From Sinimarinibacterium flocculans (GTDB taxonomy: Bacteria > Pseudomonadota > Gammaproteobacteria > Nevskiales > Nevskiaceae), in the NCBI RefSeq assembly GCF_003201205.1, contig NZ_QICN01000001.1:496001-560000 (forward strand): DNA of 64,000 nt, given 5' to 3'. The position numbers and the translations under genes were made by a program. Shown here piece by piece: positions 1 to 8,448 of this stretch. Within the stretch, counting starts at the first letter, position 1. Every line of letters begins with the position of its first letter. The notes under the pieces are model-generated. The model made no database searches, was not told where the DNA came from, and was given only the letters and a program-made list of their open reading frames with translations.

Positions 1-482
1 TGTGCCGGCGCATCGCCGACCGAAATCTGCGGGAACATGTCGACCAGCACCCCTTCGCTCGCGGCCGGCAGGTAGTGGACGGTGTCCATCACCTGGATCA
101 TCACGTCGTAGGCGATGCCGGGTTCGAGCAGCAGGGTGATGCGGTCCTCTGCCGGATTGCGCTCCTTGATGCCGGCCAGCGCCTGGCCCAGCGCGGCGTA
201 GCTGTAGTCGTCCTCGGCCTTCGGCCACGACTGCACGGTGGCGCCGTCATTGGTCAGCGTCAGTCCGGTTTCGCGGATCACGACGGTCAGGCCGCGCTTG
301 ACGTCCTCGGACGGCGGCTGGCTGCGGGAGCTGTCGGGCAGGTCCAGTTCCTTGATCGTCAGCTGCGTGAAGACGGCCGTGATCAGCAGGAACGGCACCA
401 GCACGACCATCAGGTTGAGAAAGGCCGTGATGTTGAGCTCCGCCACGTCCTGGCGGCGCGCACGGCGCATGCGGGCGAGCAT
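1..482 (-). CDS. ExbD/TolR-family proton-channel subunit, 3' end cut by window edge
   Basis: ExbD/TolR proteins work with ExbB/TolQ in the inner membrane to turn proton flow into mechanical work on the envelope. The reading frame starts at the ATG at 482 and runs off the window edge. It has a basic cytoplasmic N-terminus, one membrane segment (about residues 22-39) and the start of a periplasmic domain. The family signature around residues 17-25 reads NITAFLNLM, so the position that is normally the proton-carrying Asp is Asn23. It lies 13 bp downstream of the ExbB-like gene at 496-1128 and is probably co-transcribed with it. Related clusters often carry a second ExbD, which could lie beyond the left edge. 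Confidence 0.88.
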   Translation of the reverse strand, partial: MLARMRRARRQDVAELNITAFLNLMVVLVPFLLITAVFTQLTIKELDLPDSSRSQPPSEDVKRGLTVVIRETGLTLTNDGATVQSWPKAEDDYSYAALGQALAGIKERNPAEDRITLLLEPGIAYDVMIQVMDTVHYLPAASEGVLVDMFPQISVGDAPA

Positions 483-495
483 CGGCGTCTCTGGT

Positions 496-1128
496 TTAGC
501 CCTTGAGGCCGAGGCTGTTGAGGAACTTGATCGCCGCCATCTCGACGCTGTCGATCAGGTCGTTGGCCCTGGACTGCAGCCAGGCATGCGACAGCAGCAG
601 CGGAATGGCGACCATCAGGCCGAACGCCGTGGTGTTCATGGCCACCGAGATCGACGCCGACAGCAGGTTCGCCTTCTCCGCCGGATTGACGTTGGCCACC
701 GCGTTGAAGCCCTGGATCAGGCCGATGATGGTGCCGAGCAGTCCGAGCAGCGTGGCGATGTTGGCGAAGGTCGCGAGGTAGTGCGTGCGCCGCTCGAGCA
801 GCGGCGTGACTTCCATGATGCTTTCCTCCATCGCCATCTCGATCTCGCCGCGGGTCGCGTTGCCGCGGGCCCGGGCCAGGCCGAAGCCGAGCACGCGACC
901 GATTGCCGTCTCCGACTCGCCGGCGAGCTGCTCGGCGGCCTCGTGCTTGCCCTGGTTGAGCAGCGGCAGCAGGTTCGACCACAGCTGGCGGTTTTCGACG
1001 TTCGCGCGACGCAGGTACAGCGCGCGCTCGATCGCGATCGCGAGCCCGATGATCAGCACCACCAGAATGGGGTACATGAACGCGCCGCCACTCTGGAAGA
1101 AGCGCAGGACGGTGGCAAAGAACTCCAT
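496..1128 (-). CDS. MotA/TolQ/ExbB-family proton channel protein
   Basis: This 210-aa inner-membrane protein has the three-helix layout of the ExbB/TolQ family: membrane segments at about 18-35, 118-140 and 160-182, with a large cytoplasmic loop between the first two. The conserved channel motif LLGLLGTIIGLIQGF lies at 127-141. It should form the pentameric channel around the ExbD-like product of the next gene. It sits downstream of three TPR genes and a small exported protein on the same strand, which suggests it energises an envelope machine rather than simple siderophore uptake. Which TonB-like effector it drives cannot be seen here. Confidence 0.92.
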   Translation of the reverse strand: MEFFATVLRFFQSGGAFMYPILVVLIIGLAIAIERALYLRRANVENRQLWSNLLPLLNQGKHEAAEQLAGESETAIGRVLGFGLARARGNATRGEIEMAMEESIMEVTPLLERRTHYLATFANIATLLGLLGTIIGLIQGFNAVANVNPAEKANLLSASISVAMNTTAFGLMVAIPLLLSHAWLQSRANDLIDSVEMAAIKFLNSLGLKG

Positions 1129-1191
1129 GGGGTCAGCCTCTTGATGAATCAGTGCGTGGTTGGGTGACGGGGCTTGTGCGTTGCATCCGCT

Positions 1192-1539
1192 TCAGCGGCC
1201 GCCGGGGGTGACGATACCTTTTTGCTTCAGCGCGCCACTGAGCGCGTTGTGATACTCGATCTGGCGGACGAACACCTGCTCGTCCACGGGTAGCAGTTCC
1301 TCCTGCAAGAGACGCGCCGGACGGTCCATGTCCGGTTCCGGACGCGCGTCGCGCCACGGCATGATGTACAGACCGATCGGCGATTCGCGTTCGCCGATGA
1401 TGGTCGTGCCGGCCTCGCCGGTGTCCTGGCGGCCGGCGGACTGCGGCATACCGCCGACGGCCGGCATCTCGTCCTGCGCCGTCGCGGCGCCGGCGAACCC
1501 GAGCAGCACGATCCCCAGCAGCCGGGTTGCCCCGCTCAT
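1192..1539 (-). CDS. Small exported protein of the ExbB/TPR cluster, function unknown
   Basis: A 115-aa protein with a clear signal peptide (about residues 1-22, ending at an AxA-type site) followed by a mostly polar mature region with no domain I recognise. Its ATG at 1539 overlaps the stop of the upstream TPR lipoprotein (ATGA), so translation is probably coupled. The start was chosen because it gives the signal peptide; a longer in-frame extension upstream looks like antisense shadow. It is probably a periplasmic accessory of the ExbB/ExbD/TPR machine, inferred only from position. Confidence 0.75.
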   Translation of the reverse strand: MSGATRLLGIVLLGFAGAATAQDEMPAVGGMPQSAGRQDTGEAGTTIIGERESPIGLYIMPWRDARPEPDMDRPARLLQEELLPVDEQVFVRQIEYHNALSGALKQKGIVTPGGR

Positions 1540-2201
1540 GGCTGCACCTCGCTGCCGTCCGGCGGCGCTGCGGACGCAGGAGCCTCGGCCGGCGGGTTCT
1601 CCGCCTCGATCTGCGCAACCCAGGCCATGACCCGGAGGTCGTCGCCACCGGTCAGGCGCAGATATTCGCGGTAGTGGGGCAGGGCGTCCGTCGGTCGTCG
1701 CAGGTGCGCGTCGAGCAGCAGCCCGAGATTGTAATGCGCGAAGGCGTACCCGGAATCGATTGCCAGCGCGCGTTCGTACGACGCGCGGGCGCGCTCGAAG
1801 TCTCCGGACTCGCGGTAGAGGATGCCGAGCCAGTTCAAGGCGATCTTGTTGTCGGGCTTGAGCTGTGCGGCGCGGGCGAGCGCCCCGATCGCCTGCGGAC
1901 GGCGGTTGGAGCGCGCGAACAGGATGCCGAGGTTGGTCCACGGGCCGGCGTGCTCGGGGAAGTCCTGCGCCACCGTGCGGAAGGCCTCCTCGGCTTCGCC
2001 GACCTGGCCGTCGCGCAGCATCTGCAGCGCCGCGTCGAAACGCTGCTGTGGATTGCCCTTGTCGGGTTCCGTCTGAGCCTCTCCGGTCGTGGGCGACGGC
2101 TCGGCGGATGGCGGGCGCTGCTGCACGCTGCCGCAGGCGGCGAGCAGCAGGACGAGCGAGGCGGCGGCAAGCTGCCGCGCGCGATCAGTCGAGCGCTTCA
2201 T
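1536..2201 (-). CDS. TPR-repeat lipoprotein
   Basis: This 221-aa protein begins with a lipoprotein signal peptide ending in the lipobox LAAC (Cys about 21), so it should be membrane-anchored and face the periplasm. The mature part has a proline/threonine linker, then tandem tetratricopeptide repeats (about residues 50-185) that form a protein-docking solenoid, then an Ala/Pro-rich tail. The start at 2201 overlaps the 3' end of the preceding large TPR gene (ends 2185), and its own stop overlaps the next gene by 4 bp. It resembles the TPR lipoproteins of gliding or TonB-like transducer clusters; the cargo is unknown. Confidence 0.85.
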   Translation of the reverse strand: MKRSTDRARQLAAASLVLLLAACGSVQQRPPSAEPSPTTGEAQTEPDKGNPQQRFDAALQMLRDGQVGEAEEAFRTVAQDFPEHAGPWTNLGILFARSNRRPQAIGALARAAQLKPDNKIALNWLGILYRESGDFERARASYERALAIDSGYAFAHYNLGLLLDAHLRRPTDALPHYREYLRLTGGDDLRVMAWVAQIEAENPPAEAPASAAPPDGSEVQP

Positions 2202-5025
2202 AGCGGTCCTCTCCCTGCTCGCGCTTGCCGTAGCGTGCCGGCACCATGTCGGCGAGCGTCGCCGCGCTGCGGGCGATCCACTCGTCGTACAGATCGCTGC
2301 GCAGGCGCTGCAGGTTGGCTTCGTGGGTTTCGATGGCCTGCTCCTCGAAGGGATAAGCCTGCTCCTCGAGCAGCAGTTCGTACTGTTCCAGCGCAAGGCC
2401 GTCGAGATCGCGCGGGCGCTCCGACGACATCAGTGCGCGGCCGAATTCGCGGTAGACCTCGCCGAGTTCGAAGGTCGCGGCGGTGGTGGTCTCGGCAAAG
2501 CCGTACCCGGCCGCGCGATCGAGCCAGCGGATCGCCTCCTGCATGGCCTGCTGCTTGCGCGGCAGGCTGTTCTCGATCGGCAGGCTCAGGCGCAGGCGGG
2601 CGACGTCGCGCGCGGCCATGCGTCCCAGTTCGAGGCTGGCTTCGGCCGCCAGCGAGCGCGACCGGTTGCTGCGCTCGGTGCCGGCCGCACTGTCGGCATC
2701 GACCAGGGCCTGCAGCCAGAAGTTCAGCTGGGTGGCATTGCCCGAGGCACGGGCGTAGTCGACCAGACGGCTGCGCGCCTCCAGCGCGCGCTCCAGCGGG
2801 CGCGGATAGGTCTCGACGTAGCGGGCATAGGCACCGGCGGCATCGTCGGCGGCCTCGCCCTCGTCGAACAGCGTTGCCGCCAGCCATGCCGCCTCGCGGC
2901 GCACGTCGACGCTTTCGCTGTCGCGACCGGCAATGCGCAGGTAGGCGCGGGCGGCGTCGAGCGGCCTGCCGTCGCTCTGATAGGCGACCGCGAGTTTCTT
3001 GTCGACGTCGGCTTCCAGTGCGTGTCCGGGGAAGCGCTGACGGAAGCCTTCGAGCACGCGCGCCGCCGCGGGCCAGTCCTCGAGCGCGATGAGCGCCGCC
3101 GCGCCGTCGTACTCGGCGGTGGCGCGGATGCCCGAGGCGGGCGCGAGCTCGCCGATGCGCAGGAAGTGGAATGCCGCGGTCTTGAGGTCGTCCGCCTCGC
3201 GTGCCGCCTCGCCCTGGCGATACACCGAGATCGCCAGCTGCTCGGTGATCTCGGCGCGTTCGGCGGCCTGCGCCGGCGTCAGCCGCAGTTCCTCGGAGAA
3301 CGCCGACTCGGCTTCGGCAAAGCGGTCCTCGGCGAAGTGGGCGTCGCCGGTCACGCTCCAGGCGATGCGGCGCAGCGTCGCGTCGGCCGGCGGTTGCGCG
3401 TCGAGGACGCGCGACGCGATCGTGATGGCCTCGTCGTAGGCCTCGAGTTCGTAGAGGTCCTGCGTCGCCTGCGTCAGCACCGCGAGCTTGTGCTCGTGGG
3501 CGGGGAAGCTGTCGGCGAGGCGGATCGCGGCATCGACCGCCGTGCGCAGTGCCTGCGGTCGCTGGGCGGCGTCCACTTCTCCGGCATGTCGCGCGTAGGC
3601 GAGCACCGAGGCATAGGCGGCCTCGCCGGCGCGGGCGAAGCCTTCGTAGTCGTAGCCGGTACGCGCGTACTCCTGCGCCGCCTCGAGCGTGCGGCCGCCG
3701 TCGAGCAGGGCGTCGCCGAGCAGGAAGTTCACCTCGGCGAGCTTCTCGTCCTGCGGGAACAGCTCGATGATCCGGCGATACCAGCGGGCGGCGACCAGGA
3801 AGTCCGCGCGCCGGGCCGTCGGGTCGGCGTCCTCGGCAGCCTGCTGCGCGCGTGCATGGTGATGGCGCGCGAGATCGTCCATGTGCGTGCGCAGCTCGGC
3901 CATCACCGCGTCGGTCGGCGCGGCGCCGGCCCAGTACGCGGCATCGGGGTCGTAGACGGTGGCGTAGCGCTGCTTTTCCTCGATGACGAGATCGCCGAAA
4001 CCGGCGTCCTCGTAGACCGCGATGATCCGCGACTGGAAGCCGGGCGCCAGCGGCGAACTGCCGTAGCGCGAGATGAACGCCGCATAGGCGCCGGCGGCAT
4101 CCGTGTAGCGTTCCTTGTCGCGCATCGCCTCGCCGAGCGCCACGTAGAGCAGGGGATGGAAGCGCACGTCACCGTGCGCCTGCAGATAGTCGTTGAGCGC
4201 CGGCCCGCCGCCGAGCGTCGCGAGCGCCAGCGTGATCACGCGCAGCGAGTCGCGCACCATGTCGGCGTCGGCCACGTCGACCTGCGCGAGCGCCGGCTCG
4301 GGTTCGAGCAGCTCGCCGGTCGGCAGCTCGCGGTCGAGGATGTCGAAGAAGGTGCCGACGGCGTCCTCGTACTTCGACTGCTTGTACTGCGTCCAGCCGT
4401 ACTTGTACTGCGCCGGCTCGAAGAACGGCGTCGCGTCCTTCAGGTCCATCACCACGCGGTAGTCGCTTTCGGCCTCGGCGTAGCGGCCCAGGTAGAACAG
4501 CAGTTCCGCACGGCGGAAGCGCGCGTCGCCGGCGAGGTCCGAGTTCGGGTGCCGGTCGGTCAGTCGCTTGAGCGTATCGATCGCGGCTTCGGTCTCGCCG
4601 ATGTTCTGTTGCGCGCGGGCGAGCTGGTAGAAGATGCGGTCGTTGTCGTCGCTGTTCGGGTCGGCGTACAGCAACTTGTTGTAGAGGCTGATGGCCTCCT
4701 GCAGGGATTTCTCGGACTCCTCGGTCGCGCCGCGGCTGTCCTGGATCTGCACCTGCAGGTCGGCCAGGCGCCGCTGCGCCTCGTTGCGGGTCTCGACGTC
4801 CGGCGCCAGTTCCAGCAGCCGGCGGTAGTTCTCGGCTGCTGCCTCGGCATCGCGTGCGACCGGTTCGGAGCGGATGATCGGCAGCACCTCCTCGGAGGGG
4901 CGATCCATCTTGCCGATCGTCTTGGAGATCGGCGGCGAGCTTTCCTTGATGACGCTCGATCCGCAGCCCGCGAGCAGCAGGCCCGCAAGTGGGAGCAGCA
5001 GGCGGCGGCTGCGGTTACTCGTCAT
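2185..5025 (-). CDS. Large TPR-repeat lipoprotein (946 aa)
   Basis: A 946-aa protein with an N-terminal lipobox (LLAGC, Cys about 21) and TPR-like helical repeats along almost its whole length, including TolA-binding/YbgF-like motifs around residues 65-230. It is probably a long periplasmic solenoid scaffold anchored by lipid. The ATG at 5025 overlaps the end of the upstream TPR gene (5015), which supports this start over a longer frame to 5175 that lacks a signal peptide. It is the largest member of a cassette of three consecutive TPR genes that leads into ExbB and ExbD. By analogy with Myxococcus Glt/Agl systems it may link the inner-membrane motor to the outer envelope, but that is inference. 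Confidence 0.85.
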   Translation of the reverse strand: MTSNRSRRLLLPLAGLLLAGCGSSVIKESSPPISKTIGKMDRPSEEVLPIIRSEPVARDAEAAAENYRRLLELAPDVETRNEAQRRLADLQVQIQDSRGATEESEKSLQEAISLYNKLLYADPNSDDNDRIFYQLARAQQNIGETEAAIDTLKRLTDRHPNSDLAGDARFRRAELLFYLGRYAEAESDYRVVMDLKDATPFFEPAQYKYGWTQYKQSKYEDAVGTFFDILDRELPTGELLEPEPALAQVDVADADMVRDSLRVITLALATLGGGPALNDYLQAHGDVRFHPLLYVALGEAMRDKERYTDAAGAYAAFISRYGSSPLAPGFQSRIIAVYEDAGFGDLVIEEKQRYATVYDPDAAYWAGAAPTDAVMAELRTHMDDLARHHHARAQQAAEDADPTARRADFLVAARWYRRIIELFPQDEKLAEVNFLLGDALLDGGRTLEAAQEYARTGYDYEGFARAGEAAYASVLAYARHAGEVDAAQRPQALRTAVDAAIRLADSFPAHEHKLAVLTQATQDLYELEAYDEAITIASRVLDAQPPADATLRRIAWSVTGDAHFAEDRFAEAESAFSEELRLTPAQAAERAEITEQLAISVYRQGEAAREADDLKTAAFHFLRIGELAPASGIRATAEYDGAAALIALEDWPAAARVLEGFRQRFPGHALEADVDKKLAVAYQSDGRPLDAARAYLRIAGRDSESVDVRREAAWLAATLFDEGEAADDAAGAYARYVETYPRPLERALEARSRLVDYARASGNATQLNFWLQALVDADSAAGTERSNRSRSLAAEASLELGRMAARDVARLRLSLPIENSLPRKQQAMQEAIRWLDRAAGYGFAETTTAATFELGEVYREFGRALMSSERPRDLDGLALEQYELLLEEQAYPFEEQAIETHEANLQRLRSDLYDEWIARSAATLADMVPARYGKREQGEDRYEALD

Positions 5026-6823
5026 TGAGTTCGCCCTTCTTCCGACGGTCGTACAGGCGCGCCAGCGCGAAGCGTGCCTCGATGAGATAGCGCTCGATCT
5101 GCTGCTTCTGGCCGTCCAGGTTGACCAGGGCCATGTCCTGCAGCAGCTTCGACTGTTCATCGCCGGCGACGGCAAGCTGCCGGCTCAGGTCCGCCAGGCG
5201 CTGCTGCGCGGCGCGGGCGCGCTCGGCCGGACCGTTGAAGCGCGCCGGCGCCCCGGCGAGCCGCAGGCGCGGTCGCAGCTGCGGTGCGCCTGGGTCGTCG
5301 CCAGCGTAGGCGCCGGGTACCGACAGCGCCGTTTCGGCGCGCAGCGGAATTTCCAGGCCCGCCCACGGCGGCGACCAGCGGCTGCGCGCGCGGCGGATCA
5401 GCAGCGTCGCATCGCCGGGCGGACGGTCGGACGCGGTGTAGAGCCGTTCCGCCGTGCTCAGCCGCTGCGACCAGGACTCGAGCGAGCGCTGCATCATGCG
5501 CGTGTCGCGGTAGTTCTTCAGCGCCTCCTGGAAGCGGTGTTCGGCAAGCAGCTGCTGGAGGAAGTAGGTTTCCGGCGCGTCCGGCAGGTCGAGCAGCTTC
5601 CACTGCCATCCTGCTTCGGATTCGATCTCGCGACGCACGATGGTTTCGACCATGCGCCCCTGACGGATCGAGATCTTGGCGGCCTCCATGCGCCGCCGCG
5701 CTTCCTCGAGCACCCCGATGGCCTTCTCGTAGTACTGCAGCGCCTGCGTGTAGGCGCCGAGCCGGTCCAGCGTGAACGGAATCGCCAGCCAGGCTTCCTG
5801 CACGGCCGTATCCATGGGGTCGCGCGAGATCAGCTCGACCCAGGGCACCAATGCCTTGGCCAGTGCCTCTTCTTCCTGCTCGCTGGCCTTGCTCAGCCGG
5901 AACGAGCGCAGGCCGGCACGCTTGAAGATGTCTTCCTCGACGAAGCCGGGGCGCAGCAGCACGCCCAGCGTCGAGAAGGTGGTGAACGGGCTCGAGTCGG
6001 TCTCGGGCTCGTCGCCGACCAGGGCCTTGCTGACACGCTCACCTTGTGGGGCGAGTTCGGCCCAGCCGAGGCCGAGCAGGGCGCGGTTCGAGAACGGCCC
6101 TTCGAATCGCACGCGCTCCAGCGGCGGCTTGGCGGTGCCGCCCTGCTGGCTCTGCAGGAAGTACCAGCCGAGGCTCAGGTTCGCGCGATCTCGCAGCGCC
6201 AGCTCTTCGAGGTCGGACGGGACCAGCCGGCCGACACGATCGAGTACCGTCAGTCCCTGCGGCGCCCGGCCGTCGTTGATCAGCGCCACGGCGAGGTTGT
6301 AGCGCGTGTAAGGCGACTGGCGGTCCGAGTTGTCGAGGTCGGTCAGCACCTCGGCAGCATCGCCATAGCGCTTTTCCGCCATGAGCACGCGTGCGAGCAG
6401 GTCCTGCCAGTCCTCGACCAGTTCCTGCGGCAGGCTTTCGCGCATCCGGTAGAGGGTCGCGCGGGCCTCCGCCCAGTAACCCCGCGTGTACTCGAACTCG
6501 GCGATGCGCAACTGCGCCCGGCCGAGCATCAGCCGGTCGTCGGTGGTGCGTTCGAGCTGACGGTAGATGGCCTGTGCGCGATCGCGCAGGCCGAAGGCGA
6601 GATAGTTTTCGGCGAGCTGCCAACGGTACGGCTCGGGCAGGCGCTGTGGTTCGTTCGACGGATCGATCAGGCGCAGTTCGACGATCGCCGAGTAGTGGCG
6701 GCTGTCGCGGCTCAGGTACTCCGCGACGCGCAGATGCGGATCGTCCGGCGAGCCCGGTGCATAGATGTCGGCGGCGGACGCCGGCAGCGTGGCGGCCAGC
6801 AGCAGCAGAGCCAGCGCGCGCAT
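5015..6823 (-). CDS. Exported TPR-repeat protein (602 aa)
   Basis: The product has a cleavable signal peptide (hydrophobic 3-13, AxA site near 17) and TPR-like helical repeats from about residue 40 to 420. The C-terminal third (about 460-600) is charged and probably coiled-coil. The ATG at 6823 forms a TGATG overlap with the upstream gene, which favours it over an ATG six codons earlier. The 3' end overlaps the next TPR gene by 11 bp. It is probably a soluble periplasmic partner of the ExbB/ExbD motor encoded downstream. No enzymatic motif is visible. Confidence 0.83.
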   Translation of the reverse strand: MRALALLLLAATLPASAADIYAPGSPDDPHLRVAEYLSRDSRHYSAIVELRLIDPSNEPQRLPEPYRWQLAENYLAFGLRDRAQAIYRQLERTTDDRLMLGRAQLRIAEFEYTRGYWAEARATLYRMRESLPQELVEDWQDLLARVLMAEKRYGDAAEVLTDLDNSDRQSPYTRYNLAVALINDGRAPQGLTVLDRVGRLVPSDLEELALRDRANLSLGWYFLQSQQGGTAKPPLERVRFEGPFSNRALLGLGWAELAPQGERVSKALVGDEPETDSSPFTTFSTLGVLLRPGFVEEDIFKRAGLRSFRLSKASEQEEEALAKALVPWVELISRDPMDTAVQEAWLAIPFTLDRLGAYTQALQYYEKAIGVLEEARRRMEAAKISIRQGRMVETIVRREIESEAGWQWKLLDLPDAPETYFLQQLLAEHRFQEALKNYRDTRMMQRSLESWSQRLSTAERLYTASDRPPGDATLLIRRARSRWSPPWAGLEIPLRAETALSVPGAYAGDDPGAPQLRPRLRLAGAPARFNGPAERARAAQQRLADLSRQLAVAGDEQSKLLQDMALVNLDGQKQQIERYLIEARFALARLYDRRKKGELNDE

Positions 6824-7395
6824 CAGGGCAGGCTCCGCCATTGCTTCATGGTGGTGCGCAACTCGTCGCCGAAGCGGCTCGCGCGCGAGATCGTGAACTC
6901 GAGCTCCGTTTCGCGATCGCCCTTGTCGAAGATCGCCTCGTAACTGCCGGTGACCGGCGGATCCTCCGGGCCGTCGTCGGCGTAGTGGCCGCGATAGTTC
7001 AGACGGATGCGGTGCGCGCCCTCGCCGACGGTGGCGCGCAACACGCGCTGCAGGGCCTGCTCCGACAGCAGTGCGCGTGCATCGCGTTCGTCGTAGCGGT
7101 GCGACTCGGCATCGCGCTCGTCGATCGCGACGCTGACCTCGTCGAGCAGCAGGCCGGCGACGTCGACGCGCAGGTACACCGACACGCGCAGGTGATCGGG
7201 GACCAGCACCGTGTTCTCGATCGACTGCGCTTCGGTCGTCAGTTCGATGACCTCGTCCTTGAGGGCCTGCATGGTTTGATCGAGGCGGATCGCGCGTTCC
7301 GCGACATCCGCAGCCTGATCGGCCGCGGCGGCGTGCAGGGGAAACAGCGCAACCAGCAGCGGGCGCACCGCCCTGCGGCCACGAATCAAGCGCAT
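6823..7395 (-). CDS. Small exported protein heading the TPR/ExbBD operon
   Basis: A 190-aa protein with a signal peptide (about 1-25, AAA-type cleavage site). A short helical region (30-60) is followed by a likely beta-rich domain. I do not recognise the family. It is the promoter-proximal gene of the minus-strand cassette that continues with three TPR proteins, a small exported protein, ExbB and ExbD, and its stop overlaps the next start (TGATG). An extended -10-like element (TGATACACT on the minus strand, 7435-7427) lies about 32 bp upstream of the ATG and could start the operon. Confidence 0.75.
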   Translation of the reverse strand: MRLIRGRRAVRPLLVALFPLHAAAADQAADVAERAIRLDQTMQALKDEVIELTTEAQSIENTVLVPDHLRVSVYLRVDVAGLLLDEVSVAIDERDAESHRYDERDARALLSEQALQRVLRATVGEGAHRIRLNYRGHYADDGPEDPPVTGSYEAIFDKGDRETELEFTISRASRFGDELRTTMKQWRSLP

Positions 7396-7942
7396 GCGAA
7401 AAAAGTTCTGATGGTGGGACCGCGCGAGTGTATCAAAAGCACTTCGCCAGAAGCCTCGTCCGGTGCTTGCGGTCGTTTCTGCGGGACCAGCGGCGGCCCG
7501 CGTCAGAGATGGCTGACAAGCGTCGGGATCGACGGAGCCGGGTCGGGCGCAGACGACACCGTTAAGTGTGTGGCCGCGGTCATGCAGTACGTTTCATGAC
7601 GTGCACATCGAAGTCAATCGGGATCAACCCCCATTCCGATGCGCGTTTTTCACCTGCGCAAGCGTTCCCGGCAAGCTTTGTTGACGGTCGAAAACCCGCT
7701 TGTTATAAAGCGCCGCAACCCACCGTTGAGCTCATGGTTTGCGGCCGTCTCGAGCACGTCCAGTGCAAGGTCGCAAGGCGGTTGCATCGTCGTGAAGTGG
7801 GTAGGCGGTCGGCAGGGCACGTTGACGATCCGATGAGGACGGCAGGTCGATTCGCACAAACTAGCGGTCAGTCACGCCAGGGGTTCGCCAGATTTTCTTT
7901 GTTTCGGCTCATACGCCATCCACTTTTGAGGGGACGCTCTAG
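7396..7942. other. 547-bp non-coding region between the divergent TPR operon and hupB
   Basis: No convincing gene is present; the short open frames here lack ribosome sites and have codon use unlike their neighbours. The left edge carries an extended -10-like motif for the minus-strand operon (7435-7427). The right half carries a near-consensus plus-strand promoter at 7681-7709, leaving about 225 nt of leader before hupB. A ribosome-binding site (GAGGGG, 7928-7933) precedes the hupB ATG. Base composition is less GC-biased than in the genes around it. I see no long hairpin or recognisable riboswitch in the leader. Confidence 0.6.
7681..7709 (+). promoter_or_regulatory. Near-consensus sigma70 promoter upstream of hupB
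   Basis: TTGACG at 7681-7686 and TATAAA at 7704-7709 are separated by exactly 17 bp. This is the best match to a housekeeping promoter seen in the window and fits the high expression expected of an HU gene. The predicted transcript would start near 7716 and carry a leader of about 225 nt before the hupB ATG at 7943. Confidence 0.72.
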
Positions 7943-8215
7943 ATGAACAAAACGGATTTGATCAACGCGGTCGCGGACAAGGCCGATATCTCCAAGGCTG
8001 ACGCCGGACGTGCGGTCGATGCACTGTTCGAGGTGATCGGCAAGGCGCTCAAGAAGAAGGACAAGGTGTCCCTCGTCGGCTTCGGTACCTTCCTCGTTCG
8101 CGAGCGTGCTGCCCGTCAGGGTCGCAACCCGAAGACCGGTGCCACCATCAAGATCAAGGCGAGCAAGACGCCGGCCTTCAAGGCTGGCAAGGCGCTCAAG
8201 GACATGCTAAAGTAG
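7943..8215 (+). CDS. hupB: DNA-binding protein HU-beta
   Basis: A 90-aa nucleoid protein of the HU/IHF family, the normal length. It starts [20 protein letters not shown] and contains the beta-arm signature around residues 45-65, including the RNPKTG DNA-intercalating motif. It forms dimers that bend and compact DNA. A strong promoter lies upstream and the tRNA-Val and tRNA-Asp genes follow directly. In many gammaproteobacteria hupB sits just after lon; here lon lies about 42 kb away at 50470. Confidence 0.98.
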   Translation: MNKTDLINAVADKADISKADAGRAVDALFEVIGKALKKKDKVSLVGFGTFLVRERAARQGRNPKTGATIKIKASKTPAFKAGKALKDMLK

Positions 8216-8272
8216 CGGTCTTTGCTGGTGGAAAGGTCGCCGGGTACGGGACCGACCGGTAACGCTTCATCG

Positions 8273-8348
8273 GGGTGCTTAGCTCAGTTGGTAGAGCGTC
8301 GCCCTTACAAGGCGAATGTCGGCGGTTCGAGCCCGTCAGCACCCACCA
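8273..8348 (+). tRNA. tRNA-Val (anticodon TAC)
   Basis: A complete 76-nt cloverleaf: acceptor GGGTGCT pairs with AGCACCC, the D-arm is AGCTCAGTTGGTAGAGC, the anticodon stem TCGCC/GGCGA encloses the loop CTTACAA, and the T-arm carries GGTTCGAGCC. CCA is encoded at 8346-8348. It lies 57 bp after hupB and 13 bp before tRNA-Asp, so it is probably processed from a shared transcript. Confidence 0.97.
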
Positions 8349-8361
8349 GGCTGCACAATCC

Positions 8362-8438
8362 GGAGCGGTAGTTCAGTCGGTTAGAATACCGGCCTGTCAC
8401 GCCGGGGGTCGCGGGTTCGAGTCCCGTCCGCTCCGCCA
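8362..8438 (+). tRNA. tRNA-Asp (anticodon GTC)
   Basis: A complete 77-nt cloverleaf: acceptor GGAGCGG pairs with CCGCTCC, the anticodon loop CTGTCAC presents GTC, and the T-arm is GCGGGTTCGAGTCCCGT. CCA is encoded. It is followed within 11 bp by an intrinsic terminator that ends the hupB-tRNA unit. Confidence 0.97.
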
Positions 8439-8448
8439 CGTCAAGATC

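Noticed and set aside
2089-5028. A 979-residue open frame on the plus strand
   Set aside because: It lies opposite the TPR lipoprotein gene, has no recognisable domain and is Arg/Gly/Ala-rich, as expected of antisense frames in GC-rich DNA.
7566-7946. Short open frames before hupB
   Set aside because: No ribosome site or family similarity; the region holds a strong promoter and its leader instead.
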